From: Algoriphagus aquimarinus
Lineage (GTDB): Bacteria; Bacteroidota; Bacteroidia; Cytophagales; Cyclobacteriaceae
DNA length: 64,000 nucleotides
Direction of reading: 5' to 3'
NCBI RefSeq assembly: GCF_900112005.1
Contig: NZ_FOKK01000010.1
Location: 62,001 to 126,000, forward strand
This document shows, one piece after another, positions 1 through 7,040 of the stretch; the first letter of the stretch is position 1, and the number at the start of each line of letters is the position of its first letter. The position numbers and the translations under genes were made by a program. The notes under the pieces are model-generated. The model was given only the letters and a program-made list of their open reading frames with translations. It searched no databases and was not told where the DNA came from.

Positions 1-618
1 ATCATCCAAAAGAAACAAAGTCGCCTCAGCAATATCCTGTGGTGTACCTATGCGACCAAGTGGATGTCTTTTGTCAGATGCAGCACGCTTTTCGTCGGTG
101 CTCACCAACTGCTGTGCTAGCGGTGTGTCCGTCAATGATGGAGCAATGGCATTGACTCTAATGTGATTTGGAGCCCATTCTGCTGCCAAAGATCTAACTA
201 ATCCTTCCACAGCTCCTTTTGCAGAAGCTATTCCTGAATGGAAACCCATTCCTGTTTGCACCGCAACAGTACTATAAAGAACAACCGAAGGAGCTTCTGA
301 CTTTTTTAAATTTTTCAAGCAGGCTTGAAGTGTTCTTACCGCGCCAAAAAAATTAAGATCCATTTCAGCCTTAAAATCCTCCATGGAGATTCGGTGGAAT
401 GGCTTCAGATTGATGGAACCTGGACAGTAAACCAAGCCATCAATTACCTCAGGCAAATCCTGTAATTCTGAAGCTTCATCTGTGACGTCAAATTGATAAT
501 TCCCCTCTCCACTTCTGGAATAGAGAAACAAATTTGCGCCGTTGTTTTCTGCAAGTTCAGCCACAGCTTTTCCGATTCCTGAATTCCCTCCGATGATGAC
601 AATATTTTTTCCTTTCAT
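1..618 (-). CDS. SDR family oxidoreductase, C-terminus cut by window edge
   Basis: Read directly from ATG at 618 down to the edge: 206 open codons. The N-terminus carries a Rossmann dinucleotide motif (GGNSGIG, residues 10-16) and the body matches short-chain dehydrogenases through the segment before the KGAVEGLVRSLA helix and the RVNAIAPS motif. The last residues seen (GTPQDIAEATLFLL) are near the usual end of the family, so only a short tail is missing. Oddity: where classical SDRs have catalytic Ser and Tyr (S-x12-YxxxK), this one has Thr and Ile (T-x12-IASAK); the Lys is kept. It may be a reductase with altered chemistry or a non-catalytic binding protein. The family is clear, the substrate is not. 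Confidence 0.85.
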   Translation of the reverse strand, partial: MKGKNIVIIGGNSGIGKAVAELAENNGANLFLYSRSGEGNYQFDVTDEASELQDLPEVIDGLVYCPGSINLKPFHRISMEDFKAEMDLNFFGAVRTLQACLKNLKKSEAPSVVLYSTVAVQTGMGFHSGIASAKGAVEGLVRSLAAEWAPNHIRVNAIAPSLTDTPLAQQLVSTDEKRAASDKRHPLGRIGTPQDIAEATLFLLDD

Positions 619-684
619 TGCTTTTTATTTTCTATTTAAAGCTGATTCGGAAGGAGATTGTTTGAAAACGTGAAAAATGAATAT

Positions 685-829
685 GTATATCCGCATGAAT
701 GCACATAATAGAATTTTGTCTGGTTCTAGCCTGAAAAAAATCCCCCTTGCCCCCTTAAGAAAAGGGGGAATTGCGAAATTTGAACCTCTAGCATTATTTC
801 AAAGCACATACGTGCAGTTAAGCGGATAC
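685..829. repeat. Imperfect inverted-repeat element in intergenic gap
   Basis: Between the SDR start and the lipoprotein. The left end (685-704, GTATATCCGC...TGCAC) is inverted at the right end (812-829, GTGCA...GCGGATAC). Inside, near 750-775, a C-rich/G-rich hairpin (CCCCCTT / AAGGGGG) resembles intergenic hairpins that I recall being common in Bacteroidota. No ORF is seen. It may be a small non-autonomous element or a regulatory structure; function unknown. Confidence 0.4.
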
Positions 830-906
830 TCATAAAAATGAATGGTAGGAAGAAAGTAGCGTTTGACTAATCAACTACGTTTAGCAAAAACAATCCAACT
901 TTTAAA

Positions 907-1314
907 ATGCGGGCAATTCTAAACATCCTCTTTTTTCTATTGATTATTTCTAGCTGTAGCGAAGATGGTCAATTAGAACAAAAGTTTCAGGAAGGCACAT
1001 TCACTGGTACATTCCAAAGGGATCTTGGTGATAGTAGAATCGCGAATATCACGTTGACATTTGACGGCAATCACTGGAGCGGGACTGGCGACTATCCAAA
1101 ATACCCAGCGCTTTGCAGAGGCACTTATTCTATCAATGGAAATAAAATTACTTTTCAAAATGAATGTGCATGGACAGCTGAATTTGATTGGACTTTAATT
1201 CTTTCAGGAGAATATAAGTTAACGAAAACCGGAAGCGTATTAGAGTTTTCAAGAGATTATCGTTCTGCAACTTCTGACACCTATATAGACCAGTACCGAT
1301 TGACCAAAAATTAA
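907..1314 (+). CDS. Small putative lipoprotein of unknown function
   Basis: A 135-aa protein with a short hydrophobic signal (about residues 4-15) ending in a lipobox-like ISSC, then the acidic SEDG typical of exported Bacteroidota lipoproteins. The mature part alternates polar and aromatic residues (GTFTGTF, LTFDGNHWSGTGDY), suggesting a small beta-rich fold, with three further cysteines or aromatic clusters around CRGTYSINGNKITFQNEC. No family was recognised. Its stop codon overlaps the stop codon of the convergent higA gene, with no terminator between them. Confidence 0.7.
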   Translation: MRAILNILFFLLIISSCSEDGQLEQKFQEGTFTGTFQRDLGDSRIANITLTFDGNHWSGTGDYPKYPALCRGTYSINGNKITFQNECAWTAEFDWTLILSGEYKLTKTGSVLEFSRDYRSATSDTYIDQYRLTKN

Positions 1315-1673
1315 GAGCTATGAAGAAATACTTCAGCGGGAATACTGAAGAAATTCTTGAGCTTTTGAGCCATCTTCAACGTGATTTCACGCTTGCCTGA
1401 CAATACCGCGGAGACATGACCTTTGCTCCCAATCATAGGTTCAAGATCCTTGGCCTTGATTCCCATTTCTTTCATTTTGTACTTGATCACTTCTAATGCA
1501 TCAAGCTCGGGAAGCTGATAATGTGTATCATCATAATCTTTAACCAATACCAATAGAAGTTCAAGCTCATCACTCTCAGGAGTATTTGGCTCTGCATGGA
1601 ATATTTCCATTAACCTTAGTGAGGCTTTATTATAGTCTTTTTCGCTTTTGAGCACTTTCCACTTCATATCCAT
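1311..1673 (-). CDS. higA: HigA-type antitoxin, XRE helix-turn-helix
   Basis: A 120-aa protein with an N-terminal acidic helical part and a C-terminal helix-turn-helix (about residues 73-110: MGIKAKDLEPMIGSKGHVSA then LSGKREITLKMAQKL). This is the layout of HigA antitoxins paired with HigB. It is expected to bind and neutralise the toxin and to repress the shared promoter. It lies 8 nt downstream of the toxin gene, so the order is toxin first, as in higBA operons. Its stop overlaps that of the convergent lipoprotein gene. Confidence 0.85.
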   Translation of the reverse strand: MDMKWKVLKSEKDYNKASLRLMEIFHAEPNTPESDELELLLVLVKDYDDTHYQLPELDALEVIKYKMKEMGIKAKDLEPMIGSKGHVSAVLSGKREITLKMAQKLKNFFSIPAEVFLHSS

Positions 1674-1681
1674 AAGTTGAG

Positions 1682-1999
1682 TTACATTAAAATTGTCGGG
1701 TCAAATTCAATTTTGCTTACGTCTATTTTGTCATATTCTTTGTGAGTTCCAAACCACAATACATAACAAGCCTTCTGCAAAAAATTAATTGACACAACTA
1801 GCCGAAAGTCATTGCCTTTTATAATGAAGACAACTCTATTATTACTTACGATACTGGCGTTTCCATAAACCTTCTTCAGTTCATTGAAATTTGAAAACTC
1901 CTTTTTTGAAAACTCATTATACCAAATCAAAAGTTGAGTCGAAGCAACTGGATACTTTTGAGTGTAAAATAAGATCGTTTTCTTAACAAGAATTCTCAT
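1682..1999 (-). CDS. higB: HigB-type mRNA interferase toxin
   Basis: A 105-aa basic protein matching the HigB_toxin family: an N-terminal helix with YNEFSKKEFSNFNELKKVYG, a central strand RVVFIIKGNDFRLVVSI, and a C-terminal FGTHKEYDKI motif that is highly typical of the family. HigB toxins cleave mRNA on translating ribosomes. It is the first gene of a two-gene operon with higA. On the minus strand a TTTG-N19-CACCTTTG pair lies only a few bases before the ATG, so the transcript could be nearly leaderless (inference). Confidence 0.87.
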   Translation of the reverse strand: MRILVKKTILFYTQKYPVASTQLLIWYNEFSKKEFSNFNELKKVYGNASIVSNNRVVFIIKGNDFRLVVSINFLQKACYVLWFGTHKEYDKIDVSKIEFDPTILM

Positions 2000-2308
2000 T
2001 GATCAAAGGTGTTGAAAAGTCATCAAATTGCAAACTTTTGTAAAAACTTGTTTATTAACCGTCTCTAAAAGCAATCCTCTTCTTCTTAGTTTCTTCATTA
2101 CCGCCAAGTCGCAAAGTTCGCTGAGTTTTTCGCAAAGGAAAAAAAGCCTTACATGTGATTGATTAAACACAATCAGCCTATTAAAATAAAAACATCCCAA
2201 TTATCTAGTTCATATTGACTAAAGTAGTATTTTAGTAAAAGTTGTAACCTAGAATCCAGGTTATTACTACTTTTTAATGAGACAAATGAAAACTTTAAAT
2301 TTTATGTT
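2000..2308. other. Gap upstream of higB and of the membrane-protein gene
   Basis: A 65-codon minus-strand reading frame (2003-2200) occurs here but has unlikely composition and no recognisable domain, so it is not called. Around 2100-2140 lies a stretch built of repeated CGCAAAG/CGCTGAG-like units (GCCAAGTCGCAAAGTTCGCT), a type of low-complexity intergenic repeat I recall from Bacteroidota. Related fragments occur near 2985-3022 and 63905-63935. No convincing promoter or RNA was recognised. Confidence 0.4.
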
Positions 2309-2797
2309 ATGATTTGGTTTGACATCAAAGAACTAGAAAGAGGTCTTATAAACAGGGAAATCTCCGATAGGGTAATCTTCAATTATTTACTGGGAAACTT
2401 GATACTCTACTCCATATCCCCCTACCTAGCAGGAAGTGACTCTCCTGGATTTTTACTCATCTTTCTTCAAATAGCTGTCACCCTTGTTATAACTGTAGTT
2501 GGCACATCGAGAACGTATGAAATCAATACATCGGGGGACCGCAGGGATTATTTCAAGAGGTTTCTTTCGCTATCCTTCGTGACCGGAATCCGGTTATTTG
2601 TTTTTATGATTATTGCGGCAATCCCAATTGGTATTATTCTCGGGGTTTTAGGCTTCAACCCATTTGTAAACAAATATTCTGAAGGTCTTTTCAATTTAAT
2701 TTTGATGGCAGGTGGAGGTGTTCTTTACTACTACATGTTGACTAACTCTTTCAAAAGAGTTAGTCACGGACATCAAAATCAGCCGGTAGTTCAGTAA
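2309..2797 (+). CDS. Small integral membrane protein, unknown function
   Basis: A 162-aa protein with about four hydrophobic segments (residues about 24-40, 47-66, 90-116 and 128-146) separated by short charged loops (RTYEINTSGDRRDYFKRF, VNKYSEG). The N-terminus is soluble and acidic. No family was recognised. The gene stands alone on the plus strand and is followed after about 55 nt by an attC-like hairpin, so it could be the cargo of a solitary gene cassette. However, the expected matching G|TT junction upstream was not clearly found, so that remains a guess. Confidence 0.65.
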   Translation: MIWFDIKELERGLINREISDRVIFNYLLGNLILYSISPYLAGSDSPGFLLIFLQIAVTLVITVVGTSRTYEINTSGDRRDYFKRFLSLSFVTGIRLFVFMIIAAIPIGIILGVLGFNPFVNKYSEGLFNLILMAGGGVLYYYMLTNSFKRVSHGHQNQPVVQ

Positions 2798-2854
2798 ATG
2801 GATTGGGCTATTTCAAGTAAAAATTTAATGGGATCAAGCCAAATAAAAACATGG

Positions 2855-2924
2855 AACACTTGTGGCCAATTGCGATATAGACGCAATAGGTGATGAGGGT
2901 TGCGTATATACAAGTGTTAAATTC
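2855..2924 (+). repeat. attC-like hairpin related to the ssb-side cassette junction
   Basis: Outer arms AACACTTGT (2855-2863) and ACAAGTGTT (2910-2918) are perfectly complementary. An inner small palindrome TTGCG...CGCAA lies at 2870-2885. The right side contains GTTGCGTATATACAA (2899-2913), identical over 15 nt to the reverse complement of 22410-22424 beside ssb copy 2, and ends in GTTAAAT, which fits the attC core GTTRRRY. Likely a solitary attC-like site or a half-related repeat. Confidence 0.45.
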
Positions 2925-2954
2925 CCACCACAACTCCCTTACCATCTCAAGTCC

Positions 2955-2978
2955 AGCTTCTGGAGAAGCAGGACAACT
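2955..2978. repeat. 24-nt intergenic repeat, copy 1
   Basis: AGCTTCTGGAGAAG followed by CAGGACAACT. The same string with two substitutions occurs at 28593-28616 upstream of another minus-strand gene end. It contains a small inverted repeat (CTTCTgGAGAAG). Role unknown. Confidence 0.4.
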
Positions 2979-3030
2979 AATCCTACGCTACTTCGCATTT
3001 TCTTCGCGCCCTTAGCGGTTTAAAAAAAGC

Positions 3031-3060
3031 ATAAAAAAAACCGAGCCTCACAGCCCGGTT
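3031..3060 (-). terminator. Rho-independent terminator of folE, repeated family copy 1
   Basis: On the minus strand AACCGGGC-TGTGAG-GCTCGGTT forms an 8-bp stem with one G-U pair, followed by an eight-base T run. It sits 27 nt after the folE stop codon. Near-identical copies are found at 62103-62131 and 63964-63991. Confidence 0.85.
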
Positions 3061-3086
3061 TCAATGTTGGTTTTCGTCTTCAGTTG

Positions 3087-3791
3087 TTACTTTTCAAGAT
3101 TGATGTACTGCATGAATTCGTTTCGCGATTGCTCGTCTTTTTCGAATTTGCCTGAGTAAAAAGAAGTCACCGTAGAACTCTGTGTGTCCTTCACTCCTCT
3201 GGAACTAACACACATGTGATAGGCATCTATAATCACCGCCACATCGTCCGTTCCAAGCGCCTCTTTCAGTTCATTCCCGATCTGCATTGTCAATCTCTCC
3301 TGCACTTGTGGGCGCTGGGAGAAATACTGCACGATTCGGTTGATTTTAGATAGTCCGATTACGCTTCCATTGGAAATGTAGGCCACGTGGGCTTTTCCGT
3401 ATATCGGCACGAAATGATGCTCACAGTGAGAATGCACAGTGATATCCTTCTCCACCAGCATCTCATTATACTTGTATTTGTTTTCAAAAAGCTTTGCGAC
3501 AGGTTTATTCTTAGGATTCAACCCTGAGAATACTTCCTTCACATACATCTTTGCTACACGATGCGGAGTGCCTTTAAGACTGTCATCTGTAAGATCCAGC
3601 CCCATGATGTTCATGATTTCTCTGAAATGCTTCTCGATCAACTCCACTTTCAGTTCATCATCCATTTCGAAAGCATCCTCACGAAGAGGAGTCTCCAGGG
3701 AAGTTCCTACATGTTCCTCACCGATTTCCTCGAATGAAGCACGGGCGATTTTAATTCCCATCGTATTCAACAAAGTTTCTTTCTGTTTCAT
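3087..3791 (-). CDS. folE: GTP cyclohydrolase I
   Basis: A 234-aa protein catalysing GTP to 7,8-dihydroneopterin triphosphate, the first step of tetrahydrofolate and other pterins. Visible motifs are the zinc-binding HSHCEHHF segment (near residue 120), GLSKINRIVQYFSQRPQVQE, and the later zinc Cys in MCVSSRGV. The first 50 residues are a variable extension. The ATG at 3791 overlaps the upstream PTPS gene by 41 nt; an ATG at residue 11 (3761) would reduce the overlap to 11 nt and is equally possible. It is translated together with the PTPS gene and ends at a strong terminator. Confidence 0.95.
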   Translation of the reverse strand: MKQKETLLNTMGIKIARASFEEIGEEHVGTSLETPLREDAFEMDDELKVELIEKHFREIMNIMGLDLTDDSLKGTPHRVAKMYVKEVFSGLNPKNKPVAKLFENKYKYNEMLVEKDITVHSHCEHHFVPIYGKAHVAYISNGSVIGLSKINRIVQYFSQRPQVQERLTMQIGNELKEALGTDDVAVIIDAYHMCVSSRGVKDTQSSTVTSFYSGKFEKDEQSRNEFMQYINLEK

Positions 3792-4161
3792 AAAGTCGAA
3801 TCGTTAACTCGAATTTGCGATCAATTTTTTCCCTTAAAATATTCCAAATAACCACTGCAATGTTCTCAGCGGTTGGGTTAAGTTCTTTGAATTCATCGGT
3901 ATCCAGGTTTAAATTTTTGTGATCTAATTTCCTCAACACATGCTCCTTGATCAAGTCGCTGAGCACTTTCATGTCAAAAACATAGCCAGTTCTCGGATCT
4001 ACTTCCCCTCTCAGTTTTACGACCAATTCATAGTTGTGACCATGAAAATGGGGATTATTACACTTCCCAAAAACGGCAAGATTCTGTTCATCTGACCAGT
4101 CAGGATTATGAAGGCGATGTGCCGCGTTGAAATGTTCTTTTCTATAAACTGATACTTTCAT
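3751..4161 (-). CDS. 6-pyruvoyltetrahydropterin / 6-carboxytetrahydropterin synthase
   Basis: A 136-aa T-fold enzyme acting on dihydroneopterin triphosphate, the FolE product. Zinc ligands are visible as HFNAAH (residues 10-15) and HGH (about 40-42). The catalytic Cys lies in CNNPHFHGH, that is C-x5-HGH. From knowledge of the family, C-x5-HGH marks the PTPS-II type (tetrahydrobiopterin route), whereas queuosine QueD enzymes usually have C-x3-HGH. With folE directly downstream and overlapping, this suggests a two-gene reduced-pterin pathway, but queuosine synthesis cannot be excluded. A good promoter lies about 107 nt upstream. Confidence 0.88.
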   Translation of the reverse strand: MKVSVYRKEHFNAAHRLHNPDWSDEQNLAVFGKCNNPHFHGHNYELVVKLRGEVDPRTGYVFDMKVLSDLIKEHVLRKLDHKNLNLDTDEFKELNPTAENIAVVIWNILREKIDRKFELTIRLYETERNFVEYDGN

Positions 4162-4267
4162 GGAATGCTGAAACAGCCGCTTTTCTGTTTTTGTTTGAAT
4201 TATTTTCCTATTTGTCTGTTAGAGTACTTGAAGTATCCTGAGTGACAGGGAAATAATTTTGGGAACG

Positions 4268-4297
4268 CAAAATTACAGAATAATAATTGGTACCAAA
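4268..4297 (-). promoter_or_regulatory. Promoter of the PTPS-folE operon
   Basis: On the minus strand TTTG (4297-4294), 18 nt, then TAATTTTG (4275-4268). This fits the Bacteroidota -33 TTTG / -7 TAnnTTTG consensus. It leaves a leader of about 100 nt before the ATG at 4161. Confidence 0.6.
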
Positions 4298-4408
4298 ATC
4301 AAAGTCCAGTCTCATTATGCCAAGAACGGATAAAGCTGCTGAGAAGGTTCCCGAAAAAAATTTCACATCTTTTATGGTGAAAATCATAAGAGACTGACTT
4401 CAAGTTCG

Positions 4409-4439
4409 TTTGAAGTGACAGGATATCGTCCTAACTTTG
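4409..4439 (+). promoter_or_regulatory. Promoter of the YkuD-type L,D-transpeptidase gene
   Basis: TTTG (4409-4412), exactly 19 nt, then TAACTTTG (4432-4439), a full match to the Bacteroidota primary sigma consensus. The start codon is 14 nt after the -7 box, so the leader is very short. Confidence 0.75.
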
Positions 4440-4452
4440 CCAAATCACCCAA

Positions 4453-5145
4453 ATGCTTATGCTTTCACAAACACTTGCGATTACCTTCCTATTGTTCATA
4501 GGAATTTTCCCCAATCCAGATTTTAAAGAAAACAGTACAAATACCACCTCCATCGACCCAGTCACCGCTATATACGATGGACTTCATATTAAAAACGGAG
4601 TTCTTCCTTCCAGAGAAGTATTCAACTTGGCTATCCAAGGTTGGAACAAAATGAAAGGAAGTCTCAAATCTAAAGTCCTCACCGTAATTGATTTCAGCCT
4701 ACCTTCTACCGCTAAGCGGATGTGGGTGATAGATCCTGAAAAAGGTGAAGTGCTATTGAATTCAGTGGTTTCTCACGGCAGAAATTCCGGAGACCTAATG
4801 GCAAATACCTTCTCTAATGTGCCAGAATCATTCAAAAGCAGCTTAGGTTTCTATAAAACTGCCGAAACTTACTCTGGCAAACATGGCTACTCTCTTAGAC
4901 TGGATGGGTTGGAAAAAGGCTTTAATGATCAAGCTAGAAACCGTGCAATTGTAATTCACGGAGCAGATTATGCCCGTGAAGAATTTGCCGAATCAGTTGG
5001 AAGATTAGGAAGAAGCTTAGGCTGTCCTGCCCTTCCAAGTGAGCTTTCTGCTCAGGCCATTGATCTGATCAAAGACGGTTCTTTGCTATTCATCTTTGGA
5101 AAAGACGATAATTACTTATCAAAATCAAGCCTGATCAAGGCTTGA
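4453..5145 (+). CDS. Murein L,D-transpeptidase catalytic domain protein (YkuD_2 type)
   Basis: A 230-aa exported protein with an N-terminal hydrophobic signal (residues about 3-19). The catalytic part shows IVIHGADYA (around residue 168) and RSLGCPALP with the nucleophile Cys, the two hallmarks of the YkuD_2 family. Such proteins are related to L,D-transpeptidases that cross-link or modify peptidoglycan in the periplasm. It has its own near-perfect promoter. It converges on a second, unrelated-type L,D-transpeptidase gene, and the last codons of both overlap inside a terminator hairpin. Confidence 0.88.
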   Translation: MLMLSQTLAITFLLFIGIFPNPDFKENSTNTTSIDPVTAIYDGLHIKNGVLPSREVFNLAIQGWNKMKGSLKSKVLTVIDFSLPSTAKRMWVIDPEKGEVLLNSVVSHGRNSGDLMANTFSNVPESFKSSLGFYKTAETYSGKHGYSLRLDGLEKGFNDQARNRAIVIHGADYAREEFAESVGRLGRSLGCPALPSELSAQAIDLIKDGSLLFIFGKDDNYLSKSSLIKA

Positions 5146-5149
5146 TTTT
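5121..5149. terminator. Bidirectional terminator inside two overlapping gene ends
   Basis: AAAATCAAGCCT (5121-5132), loop GATCA, AGGCTTGATTTT (5138-5149): a perfect 12-bp stem flanked by A and T runs. Both stop codons (5143-5145 plus, 5125-5127 minus) fall inside the hairpin, so it encodes the C-terminal residues of both proteins. Confidence 0.85.
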
Positions 5150-6780
5150 TTGCTTCTAAGCGCTTTCAGCAACGATTGGTCTCTTTCGTAGACATCTGAC
5201 CTGAAATTAGCTTTTCCTTTTTTATCTGCCCAGAAAGTCATATAAACTAGCACCACTGGTATTTCTCTATCCAACTTCACTACCTCTTCGTTAGTCTGAT
5301 TCATCGCTTTTTGGATCTTTTCATCATCCCAAGATTTATCATTAAGCAAGATTTTTGCGAATTGATCTGGATTCTGAATTCGGATACATCCGTGGCTTAG
5401 TGCTCTGGTCTCCCGATCAAAAAGACTTCTAGCTGGCGTGTCGTGAATGTAAATATTGTAATCATTTGGGAACATGAATTTCACCAAACCCAGGGAATTA
5501 TCTCCTCCTGGCTTTTGTCTAACTCGGTAGCCAGTTTCTTTTGACAAATTGACTTGTGAAGCTTTCACTACTTCGCCACTTCCATCCACCACTTCCATAT
5601 TTTTCTGAGAGAGATAATTTGGGTTCTTCTGAACTGAGGGAATAATCTCATCATTCGTAATTGACTCTGGAATGTTCCAATACGGGCTAAAAACGATGTA
5701 ACTCATCGGAGCCGTAAAAGTCGGCGACTCATTGTATTCTTTTCCCACGATCACTTTTGCTGTGAACGCTGTGTCAGAATTATTCATGTAGTCCAACTGA
5801 TAGTTGGCAATGTTCACTAGAACCATCTCTTGATTCCAATCCATTTTTGGCATCCAACGCAGTCTTTCCATGTTGATAGATGCGATATCTATGAGATTTT
5901 GAGGGGAATTATTAAGCGATTCAGCGACTAAGGAACCGATCACGCCGTCAGGATTCATTCCGTTGGACTCTTGATATTTCTGCAATCCGGCAAACATGGT
6001 AGAGTCAAAAAGTGAAGGATCTGCTGTTTCATAAGGCTTCAAAACATCCCAAAAGGTCAAACGCTTACGCAAAGCTGGAATAGCTTCGTGCTTCTCTCCT
6101 ACCTTGATGGCTCCATCTACCTTAGCAAAATCCCAAGTAAGTGTATCATTCTTTTGAATCTTATACAGCTCCTTTATCGCTTCTCTGCCATGTGCATATA
6201 AGTCTGAATTAGGATATAGGCTGGCTAAGGTCCTTTCTACAGAGCTTCCATTTGCTACTTTTTCCAATAATTCAGTGTAATTCACATCAGTTTCCTTCTC
6301 TTCAAACTTCCAATTTGGATCCAAGCTTGAAGGATTCACTTTTCCTTTTTCCAAGTCATGGGCTAAGTTGAAAAAGCTATCAGTAAGCAAAAGTTCTAAA
6401 TTGACTTTCTCTTCTGAGGAAAGATTTCTGAATTTCTTATTCTCTTTCTCCTGATTAGAAGAAAGCTCATAGATCTTGGCCAGGTTATAATCTTCCGGCT
6501 GCAAACCATCATATTTTGAGTTTTCAATCTGAGCGAGCATCTCCTTTCCGGTTTTGGAAAGTGTCCCATTGAAAAGCCAAACTTCCATATATTCTCTACC
6601 AGCGTAAAAGCTCTGAATTTCTTCTGAATAGTTAGAGTTAGCTAAAACACCGGTTTTCTCTCCACTTAGATTTGCTTGCAGTTCATCTGTCAAATCAGAT
6701 CTGCGCTGGTTGAAAAACCAGATGAGTCCTACTGCAAGGAGTAGAACTGCGGATATTGGAACGATTATCTTCTTATTCAT
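5125..6780 (-). CDS. YcbB-type murein L,D-transpeptidase, paralogue 1
   Basis: A 551-aa protein with an N-terminal membrane anchor (KIIVPISAVLLLAVGLIWFF, residues about 4-23), a scaffold domain of the YcbB/LdtD type, a peptidoglycan-binding-like segment (FAGLQKYQESNGMNPDGVIG, near residue 270) and a C-terminal YkuD domain. The active-site motif is HDTPARSLF...ALSHGCIRI with the nucleophile at about Cys465. It should form 3-3 cross-links or attach proteins to peptidoglycan in the periplasm. The next gene upstream on the same strand (7041-8681) is a clear paralogue; a 260-nt gap separates them. Confidence 0.92.
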   Translation of the reverse strand: MNKKIIVPISAVLLLAVGLIWFFNQRRSDLTDELQANLSGEKTGVLANSNYSEEIQSFYAGREYMEVWLFNGTLSKTGKEMLAQIENSKYDGLQPEDYNLAKIYELSSNQEKENKKFRNLSSEEKVNLELLLTDSFFNLAHDLEKGKVNPSSLDPNWKFEEKETDVNYTELLEKVANGSSVERTLASLYPNSDLYAHGREAIKELYKIQKNDTLTWDFAKVDGAIKVGEKHEAIPALRKRLTFWDVLKPYETADPSLFDSTMFAGLQKYQESNGMNPDGVIGSLVAESLNNSPQNLIDIASINMERLRWMPKMDWNQEMVLVNIANYQLDYMNNSDTAFTAKVIVGKEYNESPTFTAPMSYIVFSPYWNIPESITNDEIIPSVQKNPNYLSQKNMEVVDGSGEVVKASQVNLSKETGYRVRQKPGGDNSLGLVKFMFPNDYNIYIHDTPARSLFDRETRALSHGCIRIQNPDQFAKILLNDKSWDDEKIQKAMNQTNEEVVKLDREIPVVLVYMTFWADKKGKANFRSDVYERDQSLLKALRSKKSSLDQA

Positions 6781-7040
6781 AAAAGGCGATTTGTATTACC
6801 TTCTACTAGTCAAAGTTCGTACGCTTAATTTTTCACGGAAATAAAAGCCGGGGACTTTACTCTTTTCAACTCATTTTCAATACGTTAAAAGAAAAATACG
6901 ATTATAGATCAATATCAGCTGAGACTGACCACTGAGACTGGAATTACCCAAGTTGGGGTAAATGCCTTAGCAGATCCCTATCTGTTCGTGCCTCCAAAAC
7001 CCCGGCATATGTCTAACAGACCGGTAACCAAAATCAACTA

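Noticed and set aside
2003..2200. 65-codon minus-strand ORF
   Set aside because: It runs through a low-complexity CGCAAAG-type repeat, has odd composition and no domain or start signal.
3751..4161. Naming the PTPS gene queD outright
   Set aside because: The Cys spacing is C-x5-HGH, not the C-x3-HGH usual in QueD, and no other queuosine gene is in the window.
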